64,000 bases of DNA from Prevotella sp. tf2-5 (GCF_900115435.1 NZ_FOWK01000008.1:117215-181214); one strand, 5' to 3'; shown: positions 8,807-19,500, counted from the stretch's first letter. The notes: generated by a model not told the origin, from the letters alone. A program made the numbers and translations.

Positions 8807-9616
8807 ATGAAAAGAGTTGGTATCATAAGTCTTTATCTCTTGCTTCTGCCAATAAGTATGATGGCACAAGTTGAAACCGGTGGTTCACAATTACCCGAAA
8901 AGACAATGGATATGATGCAGACGGATGTCAACCAGCATTTCCTGAGAGACACATTGCGCCTCCAGACAGATATCATGCGTCCTCAGTTGTCGATACCCAG
9001 AGAACCGCAGGTTGTTAGTTATACCCATCAGGTCAAACAAGGTGCAACAGGACTGAACCTATGGAAAGGTGCTTCACTTGGCTTTTATGGGGCAACTAGT
9101 CAGATGCCAGGGCTGATGAACACGGAAACGGGTATGATGATGCTTCACCAAAACGCAGGACGATGGCATTTTACAGCCTCCGCACTCGCCAACAAATACT
9201 GGATGCCTTGGCATCGTACCCTTTCGACACAATACGGATTGGGTGGTACTGTCGGCTATGACCTCAGTGATGCCGTATCACTCCATGCTTTTGGCTATTA
9301 TTACGCTAACCAGATGCAGGTAGGACCTGCTATGAGTCCGTATGTGAATAACACGACTTACGGAGGCTATGCGGATATCCGTTTCAATAAGACTTTCGGT
9401 ACTAAGATGGGGGTGCGTCGCTATGTCAACCCGATGAATGGCAAATGGACCACGGAGCCTATCGTCAATCCATATATTAAAATAGGGGATTCTAAAATTG
9501 AACTTCCCCTTGGTGGTCTGCTGAAAGCACTGGTATGGGGTGACCGTGACAATCCCATGCGTTTCCAGCCCCGTCCGCAAGCCCCCATCCAGCCTGTCAG
9601 AAGAATCAGAAGATAA
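8807..9616 (+). CDS. Exported, probably outer-membrane protein of unknown function
   Basis: 269 residues. A signal peptide (MKRVGIISLYLLLLPISMMAQ) is followed by a 45-residue polar stretch and then a region rich in Gly, Tyr and Trp with alternating polar and aromatic residues (WHFTASALANKYWMPWH, DAVSLHAFGYYYANQMQ, YGGYADIRFNKTFGTKMG), as expected for a small outer-membrane beta sheet or barrel. The C-terminus is Arg/Pro-rich (PIQPVRRIRR). I do not recognise the family. It is followed after 11 bases by a membrane-bound winged-helix regulator, and the pair probably works together. Confidence 0.65.
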   Translation: MKRVGIISLYLLLLPISMMAQVETGGSQLPEKTMDMMQTDVNQHFLRDTLRLQTDIMRPQLSIPREPQVVSYTHQVKQGATGLNLWKGASLGFYGATSQMPGLMNTETGMMMLHQNAGRWHFTASALANKYWMPWHRTLSTQYGLGGTVGYDLSDAVSLHAFGYYYANQMQVGPAMSPYVNNTTYGGYADIRFNKTFGTKMGVRRYVNPMNGKWTTEPIVNPYIKIGDSKIELPLGGLLKALVWGDRDNPMRFQPRPQAPIQPVRRIRR

Positions 9617-9627
9617 ATTAAGCTAAT

Positions 9628-10299
9628 ATGAAACACCAATATGTCATCGTGCTCTTCGCACTGATTATCACCTCCAGTATGGTAAGCTTTACGAGTTACA
9701 GGGCTACGGAGCGTGAGGTCAACGAGGATATGAGTCAGGCACTTGCCCTTGCTTTGGATGAGCAGCAGTCGGATGTGATCAGTGCTGATACCATTCAGAT
9801 ATTCAACCGTTATTTGCAGATAGAGGCATTACGTGGGAATGCGTTATTGGCAGTTGACACCCGACAGGGCTTCTGTCCTCGTCCTCATTGCTCGATGGCA
9901 ACGATCTTCGCACTCTCCGACCAGCGTCTTGCTATGGTCTTATGGATGATGACGATGCTATGGGGATTGTTCTGTCTCTGGAAACGCAGGAAACAAGTAC
10001 CAATCATCTGTGGCTATGGTGGATTGGTCTATTCTGAAACCGACAGGCGTTTTTTCGGTTTGAAAGGGGAGCAAGTGAAACTGACCCCGATGCAACAACA
10101 ACTGATGGAGATGTTCTATATGTCGCCCTCGCATCTGCTGACAAAGAAAGAAATCTGTGATGCACTATGGCCTAAGAAAGAGGATGCCAGCGAAACGCTC
10201 TACACCCTTATCCGCAGACTGAAGCCCATTGTGGAACAGCACTCTAACCTGAAAATAACGTCAGACCGTGGTCGTGCCTATGAGCTGAAAGACAGTTGA
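9628..10299 (+). CDS. Membrane-anchored winged-helix regulator with C-terminal DNA-binding domain
   Basis: 223 residues. Hydrophobic segments lie near residues 4-24 (VIVLFALIITSSMVSFTS) and 100-120 (RLAMVLWMMTMLWGLFCLW), with a periplasmic loop of about 75 residues between them holding Cys in RQGFCPRPHC. A cytoplasmic Trans_reg_C-type winged helix follows at about 130-222 (LTPMQQQLMEMFYMSPSH, ETLYTLIRRLKPIVEQH, ITSDRGRAYEL). Domain order is the reverse of CadC/ToxR, where the DNA-binding part is N-terminal. It may sense an envelope signal through the loop and bind DNA at the membrane; that is inferred from topology. Confidence 0.8.
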   Translation: MKHQYVIVLFALIITSSMVSFTSYRATEREVNEDMSQALALALDEQQSDVISADTIQIFNRYLQIEALRGNALLAVDTRQGFCPRPHCSMATIFALSDQRLAMVLWMMTMLWGLFCLWKRRKQVPIICGYGGLVYSETDRRFFGLKGEQVKLTPMQQQLMEMFYMSPSHLLTKKEICDALWPKKEDASETLYTLIRRLKPIVEQHSNLKITSDRGRAYELKDS

Positions 10300-10364
10300 G
10301 TTCTTTGGATTTCCTATCATCGACAGAAGGCAAACACCAACAAAGATGCCTGGCAAGACAGAAA

Positions 10365-10393
10365 AGACCTGACGCTGTCTCAGCGTCAGGTCT
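10365..10393 (-). terminator. Intrinsic terminator of glnN
   Basis: A perfect 13-bp stem with a 3-base loop (arms AGACCTGACGCTG and CAGCGTCAGGTCT). Read on the minus strand it is followed by TTTTCTGTCTT, so it ends leftward glnN transcripts about 130 bases after the stop. A second, imperfect hairpin (CAAACTTGAACTC / GTTCGAGTTTG) lies at about 10399-10424. Confidence 0.7.
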
Positions 10394-10526
10394 AATCGCA
10401 AACTTGAACTCACGTTCGAGTTTGTCTTTGGCGCGGCAGAACTCATGCGAGCATGGCTCTGCACTCGCCCTTCGCAAACTTCAAACAACCAAAAAAAGAA
10501 GTTGTTGTCTGAAAAAGTGATGTTTC

Positions 10527-12749
10527 TTATCGGATGAACAGCAGTTCACGATACTTAGGTAGCGGCCACAAGGCGTCGTCTACGATCAGCTCGAGTTTGT
10601 CGATCTGGTAGCGGATGTCATCCAGTTTCGGCTCTACCTTGTCATGATAGGCAATCGCCTTCTCATGTTCATCCTCTATCTTGTTCGCCAGCTTACGTGC
10701 ATTGACCAGTTCCTCTACCTGTCGCTCGATAGACGAGGTGCGCTCGGCAACCTCCTCAATCAGTTTGATGTTACGAGCCGACAACGACTCCGCCTTGTCG
10801 ACAGGGAAGATAGCCGCCATGTTCTCCACGTTCTTCAGAAGCTGACTCTGGTAGTGAGTGGCGACAGGAATGATATGGTTCATGGAGAGGTCGCCCAGTA
10901 CACGCGCCTCAATCTGTATCTTCTTCGTGTAGGTCTCCCATTTTACCTCATTACGAGCCTCCAGCTCTTTCTTCGTCATCACGCCCAGGCTTTCGAACAT
11001 CTGGATACTCTCAGCGTCAAGGTAACGCTCGAAGATCTTGGGACATGACTTCTCCACATCCAGACCACGCTTCGTAGCCTCTACGACCCACTCATCACTA
11101 TAGCCGTTGCCGTCGAAACGGATGGGCTTACAGGTCTTGATGTCCTCACGCAGCACATCGATGATGGCATGGAACGTGGCGTTATGTCCTGTGCCGGACA
11201 GTTTCTTCTCCAGTTCAGGAATACGAGCGTCCACCCGTTTCTTGAAGTTGACAAGAGCCTCGGCGACAGCACTGTTCAGGGCTATCATCGCACTGGCACA
11301 GTTTGCCTCGCTGCCCACGGCACGGAACTCAAAGCGGTTACCCGTGAAGGCGAAAGGTGAGGTACGGTTACGGTCGGTATTGTCGATGAGCAGTTCCGGG
11401 ATCTCCGGGATATCCATCTTCATACCCTGTTTTCCAGCCATCGCCAGGATGTCCTCCTTATCAGCCTTCTCGATATGGTCGAGCAACTCCGAGAGCTGTT
11501 TGCCAAGGAACGAGGAGATGATAGCGGGAGGCGCCTCGTTGGCTCCCAGACGATGCGCATTGGTGGCACTCATGATCGACGCCTTCAACAGTCCGTTATG
11601 ACGATAGACACCCATCAGGGTCTCCACGATGAATACGGCAAAGCGCAGGTTCTGCTCTGGAGTCTTACCCGGTGCGTGCAGCAGGATCCCGTTGTCGGTA
11701 GACAGCGACCAGTTGTTGTGCTTACCACTGCCGTTGATACCTGCGAAGGGCTTCTCATGGAGCAGTACGCGGAAACCGTGTTTGCGTGCCACCCGCTTCA
11801 TCACCGACATCAACAGCATGTTATGGTCGACGGCGAGATTCGTCTCCTCGAAGATAGGAGCCAGCTCAAACTGGTTGGGAGCCACCTCGTTATGGCGGGT
11901 CTTGCAAGGGATGCCTAACTCGAGTGCCACGATCTCCAATTCCTTCATAAAGGCAGCGACACGCTCGGGAATACTTCCGAAATAGTGGTCGTCCATCTGC
12001 TGGTTCTTCGCAGAGTCATGTCCCATCAGTGTGCGTCCCGTCAGCAGCAAGTCCGGACGGGCGGCATAAAGCCCCTCGTCGACGAGGAAATACTCCTGTT
12101 CCCATCCGAGGTTGGAGGTGACCTTCTTCACCTCCGGGTCGAAATAGTGGCATACGTCCGTTGCCGCTACATTGACGGCATGGAGCGCACGAAGCAGAGG
12201 AGCCTTGTAGTCGAGGGCCTCACCACTATAGCTGATGAATACGGTGGGGATACACAAGGTGTCGTCGATGATGAATACAGGGGATGTGGGGTCCCATGCG
12301 GAATAGCCGCGAGCCTCGAAGGTGCTGCGGATACCACCACTGGGGAACGACGAGGCGTCAGGCTCCTGCTGTACAAGCAGTTTACCGGTGAACTCCTCCA
12401 CCATACCCCCTTTGCCGTCATGCTCGATAAACGAGTCATGCTTTTCGGCGGTACCCTCCGTCAAAGGCTGGAACCAGTGGGTGTAGTGGGTGACACCATT
12501 CTCTGTTGCCCACTGTTTCATGCCGGCGGCTACAGCGTCAGCGATCTGACGGTCGAGACGGGCACCATTGTCCATCACGTCCATCATCTTCTCATACACT
12601 TCTTTTGGCAAGTACTTATACATCTTCTCACGGTTGAACACCTTCTTGCCAAAATACTCAGAAGGTCTCTCTACTGGGTTTTTTACGTCGAGCGGCTTCT
12701 TCTTGAATGCCTCACCGACAACCTGAAATCTTAATGCTTCCATCTTCAT
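10527..12749 (-). CDS. glnN: Glutamine synthetase type III
   Basis: 740 residues, close to the length usual for GSIII and much longer than GSI. It joins ammonium to glutamate using ATP in the cytoplasm. GSIII hallmarks are present: FPSGGIRSTFEARGYSAWDP, the KPFAGINGSGKHNNWSLS loop, RHNEVAPNQFELAPIFEETN and NRTSPFAFTGNRFEFRAVGS. It lies 27 bases after dapL on the same strand and so probably shares the dapF-dapL transcript, putting glutamine synthesis beside lysine/murein precursor synthesis. It ends at the terminator at 10365-10393. gltBD and glnB-amt follow within 10 kb, forming an ammonium-assimilation block. Confidence 0.96.
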   Translation of the reverse strand: MKMEALRFQVVGEAFKKKPLDVKNPVERPSEYFGKKVFNREKMYKYLPKEVYEKMMDVMDNGARLDRQIADAVAAGMKQWATENGVTHYTHWFQPLTEGTAEKHDSFIEHDGKGGMVEEFTGKLLVQQEPDASSFPSGGIRSTFEARGYSAWDPTSPVFIIDDTLCIPTVFISYSGEALDYKAPLLRALHAVNVAATDVCHYFDPEVKKVTSNLGWEQEYFLVDEGLYAARPDLLLTGRTLMGHDSAKNQQMDDHYFGSIPERVAAFMKELEIVALELGIPCKTRHNEVAPNQFELAPIFEETNLAVDHNMLLMSVMKRVARKHGFRVLLHEKPFAGINGSGKHNNWSLSTDNGILLHAPGKTPEQNLRFAVFIVETLMGVYRHNGLLKASIMSATNAHRLGANEAPPAIISSFLGKQLSELLDHIEKADKEDILAMAGKQGMKMDIPEIPELLIDNTDRNRTSPFAFTGNRFEFRAVGSEANCASAMIALNSAVAEALVNFKKRVDARIPELEKKLSGTGHNATFHAIIDVLREDIKTCKPIRFDGNGYSDEWVVEATKRGLDVEKSCPKIFERYLDAESIQMFESLGVMTKKELEARNEVKWETYTKKIQIEARVLGDLSMNHIIPVATHYQSQLLKNVENMAAIFPVDKAESLSARNIKLIEEVAERTSSIERQVEELVNARKLANKIEDEHEKAIAYHDKVEPKLDDIRYQIDKLELIVDDALWPLPKYRELLFIR

Positions 12750-12775
12750 TTTGTGTTTGTGTTGTTAATAATCGT

Positions 12776-14008
12776 CTATTTTGACCATTTCTTGATTCTT
12801 TCTAAAGCCTCCTCCGTCTTCTCATGACTGCCAAAGGCAGTGAAGCGGACGTATCCCTCGCCACTGGGTCCGAAACCGACCCCTGGGGTGCAGACGACAT
12901 TGGCACCATAGAGCATCTGCTCGAAGAACTGCCATGAGGAAGTGCCGTCAGGTGTGCGCATCCAGATATATGGAGCATTCTCACCACCATAGCACTCATA
13001 GCCCAGACTCCTCAGGACAGAGAGCATACGGGCGGCATTCTGCATGTAGTAGTCGATGGTCTGCTGGATCTGTTGCTTGCCCTCAGGGGTATAGATAGCG
13101 GCGGCAGCACGCTGGCTGATGTAGCTGGCACCGTTAAACTTCGTACACTGACGACGGCTCCATAACTGATGGAGGGGGATGCGCTCTCCCTCAAAGGTGG
13201 CAACGGTCACCTCCTTGGGTACGACGGTGAAGCCGCAGCGTAGCCCTGTGAACCCAGCCGTCTTGGAATAGGAGTGAAACTCGACGGCACATTTGCGGGC
13301 ACCACGGATCTCATAGATGGAACGTGGTATCTCCGGATCCCGGATATATGCCTGATAGGCGGCATCGTAGAAGATGAGCGCGTCGTTCTTTAATGCGTAG
13401 TTGACCCATTTGCGCAGTTCCTGTTTCGAGATGACGGTACCTGTGGGGTTGTTGGGATAACAGAGGTAGATGACATCCATGTGACGGTCCTTGGGTATGG
13501 AGGGTGTAAAACCGTTCTCTGCCGTACATGGCATATAGACGACATTGGTCCACCTGCCGTCCTCAAAAGTTCCACAGCGCCCAATCATCACGTTGGAGTC
13601 AATATAGACGGGATAAATGGGATCTGTCACTCCGATGAAGTTGTCCCAATGGAGCACCTCCTGGATATTACCCGTGTCAGACTTGGCGCCATCATTGATG
13701 AATATCTCATTGATGTCGAGATGGATGCCACGGGGCAGGAAGTCGTTCTCCAGAATCGCCTTCCGCAAGAACTCATAGCCCTGTTCGGGTCCATAGCCGT
13801 GGAACCCCTCGGCAGTAGCCATCTCCTCGGTAGCCTGATGCATCGCCTCGATGACGGCAGGGCAGAGTGGCTGGGTGACATCTCCGATACCGAGGGAGAT
13901 GACGTCAGCCTTGGGATGCATTACCTTAAAGGCATTCACCTTCTTGGCGATGTCAGCGAACAGGTAGTTGTTCTGGAGATTGAGGAAATGGGTGTTTACT
14001 AATGCCAT
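12776..14008 (-). CDS. dapL: LL-diaminopimelate aminotransferase
   Basis: 410 residues, normal length for DapL. This PLP enzyme converts tetrahydrodipicolinate directly to LL-diaminopimelate with glutamate as amino donor, bypassing the acyl-intermediate steps. The start MALVNTHFLNLQNNYLFADI, the ISLGIGDVTQPL motif and the PLP lysine segment (FHSYSKTAGFTGLRCGF) fit the family. dapF lies upstream and glnN downstream on the same strand. The glutamate link with glnN and gltBD is notable. The dapF-dapL gap holds an ATTTCGGGATTTCGTTATTCC-type repeat. Confidence 0.95.
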   Translation of the reverse strand: MALVNTHFLNLQNNYLFADIAKKVNAFKVMHPKADVISLGIGDVTQPLCPAVIEAMHQATEEMATAEGFHGYGPEQGYEFLRKAILENDFLPRGIHLDINEIFINDGAKSDTGNIQEVLHWDNFIGVTDPIYPVYIDSNVMIGRCGTFEDGRWTNVVYMPCTAENGFTPSIPKDRHMDVIYLCYPNNPTGTVISKQELRKWVNYALKNDALIFYDAAYQAYIRDPEIPRSIYEIRGARKCAVEFHSYSKTAGFTGLRCGFTVVPKEVTVATFEGERIPLHQLWSRRQCTKFNGASYISQRAAAAIYTPEGKQQIQQTIDYYMQNAARMLSVLRSLGYECYGGENAPYIWMRTPDGTSSWQFFEQMLYGANVVCTPGVGFGPSGEGYVRFTAFGSHEKTEEALERIKKWSK

Positions 14009-14021
14009 GTTTTTTTCTTTT

Positions 14022-14078
14022 TCTTTTTTTATTTCGGGATTTCGTTATTCCGTTATTTCGGGATTCCGTTATTCTGAT
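14022..14078. repeat. Tandem ATTTCGGGATTCCG-type repeat between dapL and dapF
   Basis: Units such as TATTTCGGGATTTCG, TTATTCCG and TTATTTCGGGATTCCG are repeated in tandem; the last unit runs into the 3' end of dapF. Related blocks lie at 34575-34612, 42429-42478 and, in frame, within mfd near 62848-62880. Confidence 0.7.
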
Positions 14079-14896
14079 GATTCGATTTCCCCGTCGAAGA
14101 CGAACTCGGCGGGTCCTGTCATATAGACGTGGTTGTCACTTTCCCGCCATTCGATGTGAAGGGTGCCTCCGTCCATGACGATGTCATTGGTCCTTCCGGC
14201 TCGTCTGGTCATACAGGCTGCAACGGCAGTGGCACAGGCTCCTGTGCCGCATGCCAGGGTAATGCCGCTGCCACGTTCCCATACACGGGTGCGGATAGTG
14301 GTTGATCCTTCTTGGGAAGGAGATAGCACATGGGCAAACTCGATGTTACAACGTTGTGGGAAGGCGGGATGATATTCCAATATCCGTCCCATTTCTCCCA
14401 CCAGATCCACATTATCGGTGAAAATGACATAGTGGGGATTACCCATTGAGACGAACACACCTTTATTAAGTCCACGGCTGGATATAAATTGTGCCTCGTC
14501 CTCCAATACAGGTTCACCCATATCCACGGTGACACACTCCACGATGTCATGGCTGATGTGTAACTGTAACGTCTTTACTCCAGACAAAGTCAACAGGCGT
14601 ATCTCTCGTTTGTCCGTCAGTCCTCGCTCATAGAGATATTTTCCGATACATCTTGAAGCGTTGCCGCACATCATGGCCTCACTACCATCAGCATTATAGA
14701 TATGCATGGTATAATCAGCCTCAGGTACAGGACTGCTGCCGATCAGCACCAGCCCGTCGGAGCCGACCCCTTTGTGGTGGTCACTCCAGGCAATGGCTGC
14801 CTCTGAGGGGTTGGGGATGTCGTACTCCATCGTATTGACATAGATGTAGTCGTTGCCGCAACCGTGCATCTTGGTGAACCTGATTTTATGTGCCAT
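14069..14896 (-). CDS. dapF: Diaminopimelate epimerase
   Basis: 275 residues, normal length. It interconverts LL- and meso-diaminopimelate for lysine and peptidoglycan. The two catalytic cysteines are visible in [16 protein letters not shown] and in [17 protein letters not shown]; the substrate-binding start [12 protein letters not shown] is also present. It is the first gene of the leftward dapF-dapL-glnN group, with a -7 box at 14947-14954. The C-terminal residues (DGEIESSE) are encoded by bases next to the tandem repeat block downstream, so the exact end may vary between strains. Confidence 0.96.
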   Translation of the reverse strand: MAHKIRFTKMHGCGNDYIYVNTMEYDIPNPSEAAIAWSDHHKGVGSDGLVLIGSSPVPEADYTMHIYNADGSEAMMCGNASRCIGKYLYERGLTDKREIRLLTLSGVKTLQLHISHDIVECVTVDMGEPVLEDEAQFISSRGLNKGVFVSMGNPHYVIFTDNVDLVGEMGRILEYHPAFPQRCNIEFAHVLSPSQEGSTTIRTRVWERGSGITLACGTGACATAVAACMTRRAGRTNDIVMDGGTLHIEWRESDNHVYMTGPAEFVFDGEIESSE

Positions 14897-14946
14897 ATTG
14901 TAACTGATATTTGAAGTTTGCTATCTTTTTGTAATCATTTCAATTG

Positions 14947-14954
14947 CAAAGGTA
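14947..14954 (-). promoter_or_regulatory. -7 box for dapF-dapL-glnN
   Basis: Reads TACCTTTG on the minus strand, about 50 bases before the dapF start; likely promoter of the three-gene operon. Confidence 0.6.
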
Positions 14955-15120
14955 GTCAAATGGTAAGAAAGAACAAAAGAAATCGTCCATTTTGTGTGAT
15001 GAAAAATGAAATTATTGTCATTTTGTAAACTTTTCACGGTTCCATTCTGCCGTTCTCCTTACATCTTGCCATCCTTCTTGTTGGTTTTGATACATTGTGT
15101 CAGTAGCACGCCTGACGAGT

Positions 15121-16479
15121 CTATATCTTTTTCGAGAGGAAGGCGTGGACCTTCGCAGCTGTCTGTTTACCACTTGCCATGGCACGGACGACGAGGGACG
15201 CTCCGTTGGCGGCATCTCCGCAGACAAAGACATGCTCAGGATACTCTGGGTGCTCTGGCTTGAGGAAACCCATGGCGAGGAGTACCAGTTCTGCCTTGAT
15301 GATTTCCGGCTCACCCTTCTCGACCATGATGGGACGCCCGCCTTCCGGGTTGGGCTGCCAGTCGATCTCCTGGACTTTCACACCAGTCAGTTGTCCGTCC
15401 TTGCCGAGAAACTCCAGTGTGTTGATGTTCCAACGGCGGGTGCATCCCTCTTCGTGGGAGGAGGTGGTCTTCAAGGTACGGGGATAGTTAGGCCATGGGT
15501 TGTTAGGGTCTACTGGTCCCTCAACAGGTTTAGGCATGATTTCTATCTGTGTCACGCTCTTGCATCCCTGACGGTGGGCGGTACCGATACAGTCGGATCC
15601 CGTATCACCGCCACCGATGACGAGGACATCCTTTCCCTTTGCCGTGATGCGTTCCTCCTTGGGGATGTCTATCCCTGCGAGTACCCTGTTCTGCTGGGCG
15701 AGGAGGTCGAGGGCAAAGTGGACCCCCTTCAGCTCACGCCCCGGAGCGTTTAGGTTGCGGGCGGTAGGAGTGCCAGTGGCAATGACGACAGCATCGAAAT
15801 CATTGACTATTTTCGATTTGTCATTGACTGTTATCTCCTTACCATAGCAGAACGTGATACCTTCCTGTTCCAGCAGGTGGATACGCCGGTCGATAATCGC
15901 CTTGTTGAGTTTGAAGTTGGGAATACCATAACGCAGGAGTCCTCCCGCATCCTCGTTCTTCTCGAAGACGGTGACCTGATAGCCTGACAGATTGAGGTCA
16001 TGGGCAGCGGCAAGTCCGGCAGGACCTGCACCGATGACGGCAACATTCTTTCCGTTACGCTGAGGGTGGTGAACGGTGATGTATCCCTCTCGGAATGCCG
16101 CTTCTGTGATGGCGCACTCGTCCTCTCGGTTCGTGGTAGGCTCATGTTCGATGAGGTTTAGCACACAGGCTTTCTCACAAAGGGCAGGACAGATACGTCC
16201 TGTGAATTCCGGGAAGGGATTGGTGGCGTTGAGCAACTGATAGGCGAGTTCCCAGTCTCCTTTGTATAAGGCCTCATTCCACTCAGGAGGTTTGTTGCCT
16301 AAGGGACATGCCCAGTGGCAGAAGGGTACACCGCAGTCCATACAGCGGCTTGCCTGTAACTTACGCTCTCGTGTGTTGAGTGTCTGCTCCACTTCTCCAA
16401 AGTCGTGGATCCTGTCATGTATGGGACGGTATCCCGCCTCCTGACGATGTATCTCTAAAAATGCTTTCGGATTTCCCAT
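15121..16479 (-). CDS. gltD: Glutamate synthase (NADPH) small subunit
   Basis: 452 residues from the ATG at 16479 (MGNPKAFLEIHRQEAGYRP); an upstream ATG at 16557 would read through gltB sequence and is unlikely. It feeds electrons from NADPH to GltB. N-terminal cysteines for 4Fe-4S clusters are in CMDCGVPFCHWACPLGN and RICPALCEKACVLN; the FAD site is AVIGAGPAGLAAAHDLN and the NADPH site DVLVIGGGDTGSDCIG. It lies 43 bases after gltB, and that gap is an AT-rich repeat. A short stretch near residues 220-230 (VNDKSKIVND) is built from two AGTCAATGA units and may be repeat-derived. Confidence 0.95.
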   Translation of the reverse strand: MGNPKAFLEIHRQEAGYRPIHDRIHDFGEVEQTLNTRERKLQASRCMDCGVPFCHWACPLGNKPPEWNEALYKGDWELAYQLLNATNPFPEFTGRICPALCEKACVLNLIEHEPTTNREDECAITEAAFREGYITVHHPQRNGKNVAVIGAGPAGLAAAHDLNLSGYQVTVFEKNEDAGGLLRYGIPNFKLNKAIIDRRIHLLEQEGITFCYGKEITVNDKSKIVNDFDAVVIATGTPTARNLNAPGRELKGVHFALDLLAQQNRVLAGIDIPKEERITAKGKDVLVIGGGDTGSDCIGTAHRQGCKSVTQIEIMPKPVEGPVDPNNPWPNYPRTLKTTSSHEEGCTRRWNINTLEFLGKDGQLTGVKVQEIDWQPNPEGGRPIMVEKGEPEIIKAELVLLAMGFLKPEHPEYPEHVFVCGDAANGASLVVRAMASGKQTAAKVHAFLSKKI

Positions 16480-16522
16480 TTTTCTATTATTTACATTATT
16501 ACATTTTCTAATTTTTTCATTT
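16480..16522. repeat. AT-rich repeat between gltB and gltD
   Basis: Tandem-like units (CTATTATTTACATTATTACA, TTTTCTAATTTTTTCATTTT) fill the gltB-gltD gap. It resembles the AATTGAAAATTGA/TTTTCAATTTTCA blocks at 44744-44780 and 52200-52235. Confidence 0.5.
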
Positions 16523-19500
16523 TTAGTAGTCTCGCTGGATATCGGCAATCTTCTCATGCAGTCTTGCCATCTGTTCCTCGTGGAGTACCCGCTTGTATTC
16601 GATCGGTACGACTTGGATGAATTCCTCTATGTATTGCTGCCAGTTATCTAACATGGTGCGGGCAAGTGTGGAGCCTGTGTGAAGGTAGTGCTGATGGATG
16701 AGCTCATGTAGTTCTTTCCTGCTGACACTATCCTCGACGAGATTGATCTCCACCATGTCCATATTACAGAAATAATCGAAGTTATGGCTCTTGTCCCAGA
16801 CATAGGCGACACCTCCCGACATACCGGCGGCAAAGTTACGCCCCGTCTCACCAAGCACGACGACACGTCCGCCTGTCATATACTCACAGCAGTGGTCGCC
16901 AGCTCCCTCAACGACGGCAATAGCACCGGAGTTACGCACACCGAAACGCTCGCCGACCTTGCCGTTGACATATAGCTCGCCGCTCGTGGCACCATATAGT
17001 CCAGTGTTGCCTGCGATGATATTGTCTTCCGCGGCAAAGTTGCTTCTTGTCGGTGGGAGAATGGCAAGACATCCCCCGCTGAGTCCTTTGGCAAAATAGT
17101 CGTTGGTCTCACCCTCTAACTTGAAAGCGACCCCTTTCGTCAGGAAAGCGCCGAACGACTGTCCCGCAGAGCCCTTGAACTTGACGTTGATGGTGTTGCC
17201 GGGTAGTCCTTCCTCACCATATTTCTTGGCGATAGCACCAGAGAGCATGGCGCCAGTGGCACGGTCTGTGTTCTTGATGGCATAGTCGAGGCTGACCTCC
17301 TCACCATGCTCTATCGCCTTTGCCGCCGCCACGAGCATCTGCTCGTCGAGAATCGTCCCCTGCATACCGAGTGGTACACTGGGTTTCCGGATATCACCAG
17401 TGAAATGGAGTGTCCCATGCTCTTTGTTCAAGAGTCTGCTGAAGTCAAGCACCGAAGACCTGGTCTCTATCAGCTCTGTGTGTCCTACGATATCGTTAAG
17501 ACTCTTATACCCCATCTCGGCAAGGTACTCACGTACCTCTTGAGCCAGGAAGGTGAAGTAGTTGACCAGGTACTCATAACGTCCCATGAAATGTTTGCGC
17601 AGTGCCGGGTTCTGTGTCGCCACGCCCATCGGACAGGTGTTCAGGTTGCATTTGCGCATCATCACACAGCCAAGGACAATCAGGGCAGCGGTGCCAAAGC
17701 CGTACTCCTCAGCACCCAGCAGTGCCATGAGTACGATGTCACGACCCGTCTTGATCTGTCCGTCGACCTGAAGTCTTACCTGTGAGCGAAGCCCGTTCCT
17801 GACAAGTGTCTGTTGCGTCTCGCTCAGTCCTATCTCTGGAGAGATACCTGCGAAGCGCATGCTGGAGGCAGGAGAGGCACCAGTACCACCTTCTGCTCCG
17901 GAGATGATGATGAGGTCTGCCTTCGCCTTTGCCACTCCGGCGGCAATAGTTCCCACACCACTCTCAGCAACCAGTTTGACGGAGATTGCCGCCTTCGGAT
18001 TGACGTTCTTCAGATCAAAGATCAGCTGGGCGAGGTCCTCAATGCTGTAGATGTCATGGTGGGGTGGAGGACTGATAAGGCTGATGCCCGGAATACTATG
18101 TCGTGTCTTGGCAATGACCTCATTGACTTTAAAACCAGGCAGCTGACCTCCCTCTCCGGGTTTGGCGCCTTGGGCGACCTTGATCTGTATCTCTTCCGCA
18201 TTCACCAGATACTCCGTCGTCACTCCGAAGCGTCCGCTGGCTACCTGTTTGGTCTTACTGCTCAGACTGATGCCGTCGACAGTGGAGTGGAACCGCTCGG
18301 AGTCCTCACCACCCTCACCGGTGTTGGAACGTCCTCCGAGTTTGTTCATGGCAAGGCAGATCGCCTCGTGTGCCTCTTTGGAGAGGGCACCAAATGACAT
18401 GGCACCTGCCACAAAGTGCTTCACGATGGCCTCAACAGGTTCCACCTCGTCAATCTTAATCGGGTTTCTCCTGAACCCCAGGAAGTCACGGATGAAGATA
18501 GGTGATTCTTTCTTGTCGACGAGTCGGGAGAACTCCTTGAACTTCTCGTAGTTCCCCGTCCTTGTGGCAAGTTGCAAAGTCGCTATTGTCTCCGGGTTCC
18601 ATGCGTGTCTGATACCGTCCTTACGCCAATGGAACTGTCCTTGATTGCTCAGGTAAGCGGTATGGGTATGATAGGCTGCCTCATGAAAGGCAACGGCATC
18701 ATGCGCGATCCTCTCCAGACCGACACCTCCTATCGTGCTGACTTCTGTTCCGAAATAAGTCTTCAATAGGCTCTCACTCAGTCCGATACTCTCGAAGATC
18801 TTGGCGCCACGATAGCTGCGAATGGTGGAGATACCCATCTTCGCCATGATCTTGAAGAGTCCTTTCTTGACAGCCTTGATATAGTTCGCCTCCGCCGTGG
18901 TATAGTCCTCTTGAATCTTATGTTGCTTCACAAGGTCAGCAAGAATGGCGAATGTCATATAGGGACACAGCGCACTGGCTCCGTATCCTAACAAGAGGGC
19001 AGCATGCATCGTCTCACGGATCTCACCACTCTCGACGATAAGGGCGGTCTGCACTCGTTTGCCGGCACTCGTCAGGTAATGGTGTACGGCACTGACGGCT
19101 AACAGACTTGGGATTGCCACATGTGTCTCATCGACATCACGGTCGGAAAGGATGATATAGTTATACCCCTCATCCACCGATTTCTCAGCCTGATGGCATA
19201 AGGTGTCCAGTGCGTCACGTAGTCCGTTGGCACCCTTCGCCCCGTCAAACAGAATAGGTAGCTTGATGGTGTTGAATCCTTTGTAGCGGATGTTACACAG
19301 GATATCCAGCTGTGTGTTGTTCAGTATCGGGTGGGGAAGGCGCACCATCTTACAGTTGGTCTCGTCGGGTGTCAGGATGCCAGAGCCTACCCGTCCGATA
19401 TACTCTGTCAGACTCATCACCAGTTCCTCGCGGATAGAGTCAATGGCTGGGTTCGTCACCTGGGCGAACTGTTGACGGAAATAGTTGAAGAACACCTGTG

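Noticed and set aside
10399..10520. Second hairpin and CGCAAACTT repeats after glnN as a small gene
   Set aside because: Frames here (74-77 residues) have no recognisable product; the region reads as terminator and repeat DNA.
11985..12734. 249-residue plus-strand frame opposite glnN
   Set aside because: Fully antisense to a conserved gene and without any motif; shadow.
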